In this document: positions 1-6,656 of the stretch, piece after piece
Numbering within the stretch: position 1 is the stretch's first letter
Layout: every line of letters starts with the position of its first letter
Source: Gammaproteobacteria bacterium
GTDB taxonomy: Bacteria; Pseudomonadota; Gammaproteobacteria; Chromatiales; Chromatiaceae
Direction: 5' to 3'
Length of the DNA: 55,876 nt
NCBI GenBank assembly: GCA_030148485.1
Contig: JASBTJ010000055.1
Location: 1-55,876 of the forward strand
Translations under genes and position numbers: made by a program
The notes under the pieces: model-generated
Databases searched by the model: none
Told to the model about the DNA's origin: nothing
Seen by the model: the letters and a program-made list of their open reading frames with translations, nothing else

Positions 1-1727
1 TCCGGCAGGATCAGGTCACCGAAGGCCACGGTCTCGGACTGGAACGCATCGGCAACGATGATGAACGGGATCTTGTATTCGCCGTTCTCGTCCTTGTCCA
101 CCAGCATGTCCCGCACCTTGGCGGTGTTCATGGAGCTGTTCCAGGCCATGTTGGCCATGAACAGGAACAGGGTGTCGATCTTGTACGGGTCGCCACGCCA
201 GGCGTTGGTGATGACGTTCTGCATCATGCCGTGCACGGACAGCGGGAATTCCCAGGAGAAGGCCTTGTCCAGACGCACCGCCTCGCCGTCGCTGTCGACG
301 AACAGGTCGTCCGGGTCCTTCGGCCAACCCAGCGGCATGCCGTCCAGCGGGGTGTTCGGTTGCACCGCCTCGGGGCCTTTTGGCGGCTTGGGGCACGGGG
401 GAATCGGACGCGGGAACGGCGCCTTGTGGCGGAAGCCTCCCGGGGTGTCGATGGTGCCCAGCAGGGTCATCAGCACGGACAGCGCGCGGATGGTCTGGAA
501 GCCGTTGGAGTGGGCGGCCAGACCCCGCATGGCGTGGAACGAAACCGGTCCACCGACCACCTTGTCGTGGTCATTGCCCCAGCAGTCGGTCCACTTGATC
601 GGCAGTTCGATCTTCTGGTCACGGGCGGTGACACCCATCTCGTGCGCCAGGCGCTTGATGGTCGCGGCGGGGATGCCGGTGATGCCCTCGGCCCACTCAG
701 GCGTGTACTCGTCGATACGATCCTTCAACAGCTGGAAGGACGGCTTCACCTTGGTGCCATCCGGCAGGGTGAAACCACCCAGCAGGTAGGGATCGGAACC
801 CGGGGTACGGGCGCCGGTCGGGCCGTTGATCTCACGGTCCCACCACATCTTGTTCTCAGGATCGTGACAGGCCTCATCGATCTCCGCATCGCTGCGGTAG
901 AACATGCCGTGGTCGTCACGGGACTCGTCCTGGATAACCAGCTCGGCCGCATTGGTGTACTGCACCAGGAAGTCGCGATCGAACAAACCCTGCTTGAGCA
1001 GCTCGTTGCAGATGGCCATCAGCATGGCACCGTCGGTACCCGGTTTGATGGGCACCCACTCGTCGGCGATGGCCGAGTAACCGGTGCGTACCGGGTTGAT
1101 GGTGATGAAGCGGCCGCCGTGACGCTTGAACTTCGACAGCTCCATCTTCATCGGGTTGGAGTGGTGATCCTCGGCAGTGCCGATCATGATCAGCAGCTTG
1201 GAACGCTCCAGGTCCGGACCACCGAATTCCCAGAAGGAACCGCCGATGGAGTAGATCATGCCGGCAGCCATGTTCACCGAGCAGAAGCCGCCGTGGGCAG
1301 CGTAGTTCGGGGTACCGAACTGCTTGGCGAACATGCCGGTCAGCGCCTGCATCTGGTCACGACCGGTGAACAAAGCGAACTTAGCCGGGTCTGTAGCACG
1401 CAGGTGACCCAGACGCTCTTCCATGATTTCGAAGGCGCGGTCCCAGGAGATCTCCTCGAATTCGGAAGCGCCACGCTCGCTGCCTTCCTTACGCAGCAGC
1501 GGCTTGGTCAGACGGGCCGGCGAATACTGCTTCATGATGCCGGAGGCACCTTTCGCACAAATAATGCCCTTGTTCAGCGGGTGGTCGGGGTTACCCTCGA
1601 TATGACGGACTTCGCCGTCACGCAGGGTGACTCGGATGCCGCAACGGCAAGCGCACATGTAACAGGTGGTGTTTTTGGTCTCCACCCGACCCATGTCGCG
1701 GTCGTTATGAATGACAGGATCCAGCAT
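1..1727 (-). CDS. soeA: Sulfite dehydrogenase (quinone) SoeA-type molybdopterin subunit, C-terminus cut by window edge
   Basis: This is the N-terminal 575 codons of a complex iron-sulfur molybdoenzyme; the frame runs off the left edge and the family is usually about 950-1000 residues. A CX2CX3C cluster motif (CYMCACRC, Cys22, 25, 29) plus Cys57 (GIICAKG) would bind a [4Fe-4S] cluster, and Cys149 (HGGFCSVNM) is the likely molybdenum ligand by position. There is no twin-arginine signal, so the enzyme should be cytoplasmic, as SoeA is, unlike PsrA/PhsA. In sulfur oxidizers SoeABC oxidizes sulfite to sulfate and passes electrons to the quinone pool. soeB and soeC would lie outside the window. A related polysulfide/thiosulfate reductase-type subunit is the alternative. 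Confidence 0.75.
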   Translation of the reverse strand, partial: MLDPVIHNDRDMGRVETKNTTCYMCACRCGIRVTLRDGEVRHIEGNPDHPLNKGIICAKGASGIMKQYSPARLTKPLLRKEGSERGASEFEEISWDRAFEIMEERLGHLRATDPAKFALFTGRDQMQALTGMFAKQFGTPNYAAHGGFCSVNMAAGMIYSIGGSFWEFGGPDLERSKLLIMIGTAEDHHSNPMKMELSKFKRHGGRFITINPVRTGYSAIADEWVPIKPGTDGAMLMAICNELLKQGLFDRDFLVQYTNAAELVIQDESRDDHGMFYRSDAEIDEACHDPENKMWWDREINGPTGARTPGSDPYLLGGFTLPDGTKVKPSFQLLKDRIDEYTPEWAEGITGIPAATIKRLAHEMGVTARDQKIELPIKWTDCWGNDHDKVVGGPVSFHAMRGLAAHSNGFQTIRALSVLMTLLGTIDTPGGFRHKAPFPRPIPPCPKPPKGPEAVQPNTPLDGMPLGWPKDPDDLFVDSDGEAVRLDKAFSWEFPLSVHGMMQNVITNAWRGDPYKIDTLFLFMANMAWNSSMNTAKVRDMLVDKDENGEYKIPFIIVADAFQSETVAFGDLILP

Positions 1728-1774
1728 TCGCCTAAGCCTTTGGTTGATGACGCTTTAATCAGCAATAACGGTAC

Positions 1775-1804
1775 ATTCTAATATTCGGGTCTTGCTTAAC
1801 GCAA
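1775..1804 (-). promoter_or_regulatory. Candidate sigma70 promoter of soeA
   Basis: On the minus strand TTGCGT (1799-1804) and TAGAAT (1775-1780) are separated by 18 bases and would start a transcript about 40 bases ahead of the soeA ATG. The -10 box matches the consensus at five of six positions; the -35 box is weak. The surrounding stretch is AT-richer than the genes on either side. Confidence 0.4.
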
Positions 1805-1953
1805 ACCGATTAGCCCCTCCCAAAAGGGGTATTCCCGCCCGTTTTCCGGTACTTGCAGCGGTTGTGCCCTAGTAAAGCCGAGGCTGTGACGGACGCCGGA
1901 TTCAAAGCCTTTTGAAAAATGTGTGAATTGGCGAAACGACCCGATCGGTCTTT

Positions 1954-2397
1954 TCAGAAACGGCGCTTATCCATCACCTGATAGCCGTCCCGATCCGGCT
2001 TCCAGCCCCATGAAAACCGTTGCAGATCACGCACCGCGCCCCACAGGGCGTCCTCATAGGACACGGCACTGAAGCCGCAACCGTAACTGGTGCGATCCTT
2101 TCCACGCAGGGTCTTGAAGTTGCTACGCAACACCACCGCATAGCCGTGCTCCAGTTCGCTGATGGCCTGCGGGTGCGTGACATCGACGCCGGCGCCGAAG
2201 TCGTCATAGCCTTTGGCGTACAACGCCTCGCGCGCGGCCTGCTGAGCATCCGCCACATGGCGCCCGTCGGCAACCATGGCGTAATCAAGCGTATTGCCCT
2301 GCCATTTGGCCATCACACAGGCCGCCCCTGCGGTCACGACAGGTGCAACGGCGGTCGCCGCCAGCGCGGCAAAGACATATAGCGGTAGACGAGGCAT
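1954..2397 (-). CDS. Small secreted protein of unknown function
   Basis: A 147-residue protein starting at MPRLPLYVF, chosen because it follows a GAGG ribosome-binding sequence and begins with a Sec-type signal peptide (hydrophobic stretch to about residue 24, ending TAGAA). The mature part contains two cysteines, one in the signal boundary (GAACVM) and one in YGCGF, and is rich in Trp and Tyr near the C-terminus. No family is recognised. The frame stays open upstream through the repeat element at 2441-2590, but that extension is repeat DNA and not a credible N-terminus. The gene lies on the same strand as uup and soeA and has only 43 bases between its start and the repeat. Confidence 0.72.
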   Translation of the reverse strand: MPRLPLYVFAALAATAVAPVVTAGAACVMAKWQGNTLDYAMVADGRHVADAQQAAREALYAKGYDDFGAGVDVTHPQAISELEHGYAVVLRSNFKTLRGKDRTSYGCGFSAVSYEDALWGAVRDLQRFSWGWKPDRDGYQVMDKRRF

Positions 2398-2440
2398 GTC
2401 GCCTCTATCGGTGCGCCCGGACGTTTCTTGAACCGCCTCA

Positions 2441-2590
2441 GGAAGCTCTGAATAATTCAGAGCTTCCGCGGCACAGGGAGGTGCCGCCAAAATCGGTCGC
2501 TGCAAGTGACTGATTTTGAAGCAAGCTGCAAACCGTGTTTGCCGCGCCGCGTGCGCTGAGTAGTCCAGTATGGACTTATTCAGCGCTTCC
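2441..2590. mobile_element. MITE-like 150-bp element, copy 1
   Basis: The element has terminal inverted repeats: it begins GGAAGCTCTGAATAA and ends TTATTCAGCGCTTCC, 14 of 15 positions complementary. It is flanked by a direct CTCA at 2437-2440 and 2591-2594, consistent with a 4-base target-site duplication. The left end is itself a perfect palindrome (GGAAGCTCTGAA, TAA loop, TTCAGAGCTTCC, 2441-2467). The interior can fold into three further hairpins also seen in copy 2 at 6411-6538, to which 128 bases align without gaps at about 92 percent identity. It carries no gene. The right CTCA contains the stop codon of uup. Confidence 0.7.
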
Positions 2591-2591
2591 C

Positions 2592-4490
2592 TCAGCCGTC
2601 CCGCAGGGTCTCCAGCATCTCCCAACGGGCATAGGCACGCTCCAGGTCGGACTGGCGTTCGGACAACTCCCGGTTCAGCGCCGTCATGCGCTCACCACCC
2701 TCCTTGTAGAGCTCGGGGTCCGCCAAGGCCTGCTCCGCGGCCGCCACGGCGGTTTCGAGTTCCTCGATGCGTTTGGGCAGTGCGTCCAGCTCCCGTTGAT
2801 CGTTATAGCTGAGTTTTTTCGCTTTGGCCGCCGGCCGCTCCGGGGCTGGCGCGACGGTCTTCGCTTTGGCTGACGGCTTCACCGATGTCGTCGGCACGGC
2901 GCGCTGACGCAGCCAATCCTGATAGCCGCCCACGTACTCACCCCAGCGACCCTCGCCCTCGGACACCAGCGTGGAGGTGACGACATTGTCCAGAAAATCC
3001 CGATCATGACTGACCAGCAACAGCGTCCCCTGATAGTTCATCAGCAGCTCTTCGAGCAGCTCAAGGGTTTCCACGTCCAGGTCGTTGGTGGGCTCGTCCA
3101 TCACCAGCACGTTGGCCGGCTTGGTGAACAGCTTGGCCAGCAGCAACCGATTGCGCTCGCCGCCGGACAAGGCGCGCACCGGCTGGCGGGCGCGCTGGGG
3201 CGAGAACAGAAAATCCTGCAGGTAGCCGATGATGTGCTTGGACTGGCCGTTGATCTCCACTTTGTCGCTGCCTTCGGCGACGTTGTCGATCACCGTGGCA
3301 TCCTCGTCGAGTTGGCCACGCAGTTGATCGAAATAGGCAATCTCCAGCTTGCTACCCAGGCTGATGCTGCCGCCATCCGGCTTCAGCTTGCCCAGCAGCA
3401 GATTCAGCAAGGTCGTCTTGCCGCAACCGTTCGGACCGATGATGCCGATACGGTCACCGCGCACGATGGTGGTGAACAGTTTGGCGACCATCGGCCGGTC
3501 GCCCCACGCATAGTCCACGTCCACGGCCTCGCACACCAACTTGCCAGAGCGATCGGCCGTGTTGACCGCGATCTTAGCGGTGCCCTGCTTGGTGCGGCGC
3601 TGACTGAATTCCTCACGCAGGGCCTTGAGCGCCCGTACGCGACCCTCGTTGCGGGTTCGCCGGGCCTTGATGCCCTGACGAATCCACACCTCCTCCTGTG
3701 CCAGCTTCTTGTCGAAGCGCGCGTTCTCCAGTGCCTCGGCGTTGTCACGCTCTTCGCGGCGGCGCAGGTAGTTGTCGTAATCGCCCGGCCAATCGCTGGC
3801 CTTGCCGCGATCCAGTTCCACAATGCGGGTGGCCAGGCTGCGCAGGAAGCGGCGGTCGTGGGTGATGAAGATCAGGGTGCCGTTCCAGCCGAGCAGGAAT
3901 TCCTCCAGCCAGGCGATGGCGGCCATATCCAGGTGGTTGGTCGGCTCATCCAGCAGCAGAATCTGCGGCTCGCTGGCCAGGGCACGGGCGAGCAGCACAC
4001 GTCGTTTCATGCCGCCGGACAGGGCCTCAAAGCGCGCATCCGGGTCCAGCTGCATGCGCGAGATGATCTTTTCCGCCTGCTGCTCCAACTGCCAACCATC
4101 CGCTGCCTCCATGGCCTGTTGGGCCCGGGCAAGGCGGTCCAACGCCTGCTGGCTGTGATCCTCGATCACCGCCTGGCTGGCGGCGTGATAGGCCTTGACC
4201 TTGGCCGCCATGTCACCCAGACCATCGGCCACGATTTCGAACACCGAGCCGGACATGCCCTCCGGCACCTCCTGGGTCAGGCGCGCGACGCGCGTGCCGG
4301 ACGACAGCACCCGCTCGCCGTCGTCGGCCGGCAAGTCACCGGCGATCAACTTCAATAAAGTGGACTTGCCCTCGCCGTTTCGGCCCAACACGCAGATGCG
4401 CTCGCCGCCATCGACAGACAGGTTCACATGATCGAGCAGCAGCGGACCGCCGAAGCCCAGTTGGATATCGCGCAGGGTGAGTAATGCCAT
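2592..4490 (-). CDS. uup: ABC-F family ATPase Uup
   Basis: A 632-residue soluble protein with two ABC ATPase domains and no membrane segments, the ABC-F arrangement; E. coli Uup is of nearly identical length. First Walker A GRNGEGKS is at residues 36-43 and the first signature LSGGMKRR near 157-164; the second Walker A GPNGCGKT and signature LSGGERNR follow the linker. The C-terminal 80 residues form a charged coiled coil (EELETAVAAAEQALAD), the DNA-binding tail typical of Uup. ABC-F proteins act on ribosomes; Uup affects precise excision of transposons and ribosome assembly. The start MALLTLRDI is chosen because the two homologous N-terminal beta strands begin there; an upstream in-frame ATG adds a non-conserved basic tail. 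Confidence 0.92.
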   Translation of the reverse strand: MALLTLRDIQLGFGGPLLLDHVNLSVDGGERICVLGRNGEGKSTLLKLIAGDLPADDGERVLSSGTRVARLTQEVPEGMSGSVFEIVADGLGDMAAKVKAYHAASQAVIEDHSQQALDRLARAQQAMEAADGWQLEQQAEKIISRMQLDPDARFEALSGGMKRRVLLARALASEPQILLLDEPTNHLDMAAIAWLEEFLLGWNGTLIFITHDRRFLRSLATRIVELDRGKASDWPGDYDNYLRRREERDNAEALENARFDKKLAQEEVWIRQGIKARRTRNEGRVRALKALREEFSQRRTKQGTAKIAVNTADRSGKLVCEAVDVDYAWGDRPMVAKLFTTIVRGDRIGIIGPNGCGKTTLLNLLLGKLKPDGGSISLGSKLEIAYFDQLRGQLDEDATVIDNVAEGSDKVEINGQSKHIIGYLQDFLFSPQRARQPVRALSGGERNRLLLAKLFTKPANVLVMDEPTNDLDVETLELLEELLMNYQGTLLLVSHDRDFLDNVVTSTLVSEGEGRWGEYVGGYQDWLRQRAVPTTSVKPSAKAKTVAPAPERPAAKAKKLSYNDQRELDALPKRIEELETAVAAAEQALADPELYKEGGERMTALNRELSERQSDLERAYARWEMLETLRDG

Positions 4491-4566
4491 GGGCGCGCAT
4501 TCTACCTGCCGCCGACCACCGCGCGAGGCCCGGCGCAAAATAATCCCCTTGAAAAAGTCAGATGAT

Positions 4567-4597
4567 CGTATTACATCTCTAACTCAAAAGTAATACG
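4567..4597. promoter_or_regulatory. Inverted repeat in the uup / SDR divergent promoter region
   Basis: CGTATTAC (4567-4574) and GTAATACG (4590-4597) form a perfect 8-bp inverted repeat with a 15-base spacer in the AT-rich 145-base gap between divergent uup and the SDR gene. A TATTAT (4602-4607) lies just downstream and could be the -10 box of the SDR gene. The layout would suit a dimeric repressor, and the TetR gene downstream of the SDR gene is the obvious candidate; this link is inference. Confidence 0.35.
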
Positions 4598-4635
4598 GAC
4601 ATATTATTTTTCTACCACACGGGGAGGGACCGACC

Positions 4636-5640
4636 ATGACCACCATTTTGATTACCGGCGCGACCGGTTTCTGCGGCAGCCATGCGCTCGACCATCTGAG
4701 CGGCGGCAACGCTCAGCTGATCGCTGCGTGCCGGGATGCGCGAAAACTGCCCGACACCTTTCAAGGCGAGGTCCGTTGTGGGGACTTGCGGGACCCCGGC
4801 TACCGGGCACGATTATTCGACGGCGTCGATGTACTCATCCACGCCGCAAGCTGGTCATCACTATGGAGTCACGCGGACGAGTCGGCGGCCTTGTACTTGA
4901 CCCCCACCCTGGCGACCTTGGAAGCCGCTCAGCTTGCCGGCGTGAAGCGCATCGTCAACATCAGCACCACCTCAGCCGCCGCGCCGGAGCATAGCCGCCA
5001 CGCCCGCGCACCCGGGATTATCCGCCCACTGTGGCCGCATCTGTGCAATCTGGTGCGTATAGAGGATCGACTGCGCGACATGGCGGGGCCGAAACTGGCC
5101 ATCGCCAACCTCCGCCTGGGACTGTTTGCTGGCGCGCGCTACGGCTTGGGCTTGTTGCCGATCCTACTGCCGCGACTCAAGACGCATCTGGTTCCCTGGG
5201 TGGCCGGCGGTCGCACCGGCATGCCCATCATCGATGGGCGCGACGTCGGGCAAGCGCTGGGACTTGCCGCCACCGTGCCCGGTCTGTCGGGATTCAACGC
5301 CTTCAACGTTGTCGGACCCACGATCCCGAGCGTGCGCGAGGTGATTACCTTTCTACACGAAGAATACCAATACCCCATGCCGCATTTTAACGTGCCCTTC
5401 TCCATCGCCTATCCGTTTGCCTGGCTGATGGAAAGACTCGATCCCATCTCACCGTGGGACCCCTTGGTCACACGCAGTATCATCCACCTGCTGGAAGAAA
5501 CCGGCGTGACCAATCACGACGCGATCGAGGCGCTCGGTTATCGACCGCGTTACTCCTGGCGGACCGCGGTCCGTACACAGCTGGCCGAGATGCAGATACG
5601 CCAGACCGCACCCATGGCTATGACCAGGCCGGTCAACTGA
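4636..5640 (+). CDS. NAD(P)-dependent epimerase/dehydratase family protein (extended SDR)
   Basis: A 334-residue protein with the Rossmann motif TGATGFCGSHA at residues 8-18, typical of extended short-chain dehydrogenases such as UDP-sugar epimerases and 3-beta-hydroxysteroid-type enzymes. The usual active-site YxxxK is not evident at the expected place (the strand ISTTSAAAPEHS lacks it), so catalysis may be altered or lost. A strong GGGGAGGGA ribosome-binding site precedes the ATG. A TetR regulator follows 50 bases downstream on the same strand, suggesting a regulator-target pair. The substrate cannot be read from the sequence. Confidence 0.82.
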   Translation: MTTILITGATGFCGSHALDHLSGGNAQLIAACRDARKLPDTFQGEVRCGDLRDPGYRARLFDGVDVLIHAASWSSLWSHADESAALYLTPTLATLEAAQLAGVKRIVNISTTSAAAPEHSRHARAPGIIRPLWPHLCNLVRIEDRLRDMAGPKLAIANLRLGLFAGARYGLGLLPILLPRLKTHLVPWVAGGRTGMPIIDGRDVGQALGLAATVPGLSGFNAFNVVGPTIPSVREVITFLHEEYQYPMPHFNVPFSIAYPFAWLMERLDPISPWDPLVTRSIIHLLEETGVTNHDAIEALGYRPRYSWRTAVRTQLAEMQIRQTAPMAMTRPVN

Positions 5641-5654
5641 GCAACTTGCATCGC

Positions 5655-5660
5655 TATAAT
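5655..5660 (+). promoter_or_regulatory. Perfect TATAAT -10 box ahead of the tetR-family gene
   Basis: TATAAT lies 30 bases before the ATG in the short gap after the SDR gene. No convincing -35 hexamer is present at 16-18 bases, so an activator or weak constitutive use is possible. The start would leave a leader of about 20 bases. The gene has no visible Shine-Dalgarno sequence. Confidence 0.3.
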
Positions 5661-5690
5661 GACGGTCGGTTCCTCACCCTCCACGATCCC

Positions 5691-6296
5691 ATGGGCGAAA
5701 AAGGCAGCGCGAAGCGCAACCGCATCATTGCAGCGGCCGACACCCTGTTCTACGAGCAGGGCTACAACCTCACTTCATTCAGCGACATCGCCGAAGCCGC
5801 AGGCCTACCGCGCGGCAACTTCTACTACTATTTCCGCAGCAAGGAAGAGATTCTGGCGGCGGTCATCGACCATCGACTACAGCATATTCGCGTCCTTCTG
5901 AATGACTGGAACACCACTTGGCAAGACCCGCGCGAACGCCTGAAACGCTTCGTGCAGATGCTACGCAACAGCGCCGATGAGCTCATGCGCCTCGGCTGTC
6001 CCATCGGGTCGCTCAGCAGCGAGTTGGGCAAGACACAACGTCCACTGCAGTCCCAGGCCAGAGCCATGCTCGACTTGTTCCGCGATTGGATCGCCGAACA
6101 GCTTGCCGCCTTGGGCATGACGGAACCGGACATCGAAACGTGCGCGCTGCACTTGATCACCGTCGGTCAGGGGATCAGTCTGGTGGCCAGCGTGTATCAG
6201 GATCGCACCATGCTGACGCGGGAGGCGACGGCACTGGACGATTGGATAGACGCGCTGGGTGCCACAGACGCGCGCGCCCAGGGAACATCGAGATAG
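5691..6296 (+). CDS. TetR/AcrR family transcriptional regulator
   Basis: A 201-residue regulator with the N-terminal TetR helix-turn-helix: IIAAADTLFYEQGYNLTSFS then DIAEAAGLPRGNFYYYF (about residues 10-46), where the GNFYYYFRSKEE run is the hallmark of the family. The C-terminal two thirds are helical and should bind a ligand and dimerise; it ends near residue 195, normal for the family. The start MGEKGSAKR is preferred over upstream in-frame starts, which lie inside the SDR gene. It likely represses itself or the adjacent SDR gene; the inverted repeat at 4567-4597 is a candidate operator. Confidence 0.88.
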   Translation: MGEKGSAKRNRIIAAADTLFYEQGYNLTSFSDIAEAAGLPRGNFYYYFRSKEEILAAVIDHRLQHIRVLLNDWNTTWQDPRERLKRFVQMLRNSADELMRLGCPIGSLSSELGKTQRPLQSQARAMLDLFRDWIAEQLAALGMTEPDIETCALHLITVGQGISLVASVYQDRTMLTREATALDDWIDALGATDARAQGTSR

Positions 6297-6410
6297 CGTC
6301 ATGGAGCCAAAGATCGGCACCGGAGTCCATCACTTGTTCGCCGCTGATTTTCACAACAACCAGCCACCACGTGCGATTTCCCCCTCGCATCGCCAGATTC
6401 CTTTCACCCT

Positions 6411-6538
6411 CTTCCGCGGCACAGGGAGGTGCCGCCAAAATCGGTCACGGCAAGTGACTGATTTTGAAGCAAGCTGCAAACCGCGTTTGCAGCGCAACGT
6501 GTGCTGGGAAGTCCAGGATGGACTTATTCAGCGCTTCC
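6411..6538. mobile_element. MITE-like element, copy 2 (left end missing)
   Basis: This 128-base copy matches 2463-2590 without gaps with about ten substitutions. It lacks the left 22 bases, including the left terminal repeat, so it looks truncated. Three hairpins are clear: CAAAATCGGTCAC / GTGACTGATTTTG (6436-6448 with 6454-6466, one mismatch), GCAAAC-CGC-GTTTGC (6476-6490) and GTCCA-GGA-TGGAC (6511-6523). It sits in the 360-base gap 6297-6656 between the TetR gene and the DUF1631 gene. The rest of that gap holds no other gene or strong promoter that I can see. Confidence 0.7.
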
Positions 6539-6656
6539 CCAGGGGGTCCTTAGGCGTCGACTGGGCCAACCGATAAGACTAAGGTAAGGATGTCGCGCCG
6601 TGGCGAGCACCCCAGCGCGAGCCCAACGCCCTTGGCACGACAAGGAAACAGTCCAC

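Noticed and set aside
231..1781. A 516-codon open frame on the plus strand opposite soeA
   Set aside because: Its translation is a His/Gly/Val-rich low-complexity product of antisense GC-rich codons, whereas the minus strand has a clear molybdopterin enzyme with cluster motifs.
1805..1845. CCCCT / AGGGG hairpin upstream of soeA as a terminator for the small secreted protein gene
   Set aside because: The stem is only five base pairs and no T-run follows on the minus strand.
3006..4358. A 450-codon plus-strand frame opposite uup
   Set aside because: Composition is Gln/His/Leu-rich antisense of an ABC-F gene; no ribosome-binding site or domain.
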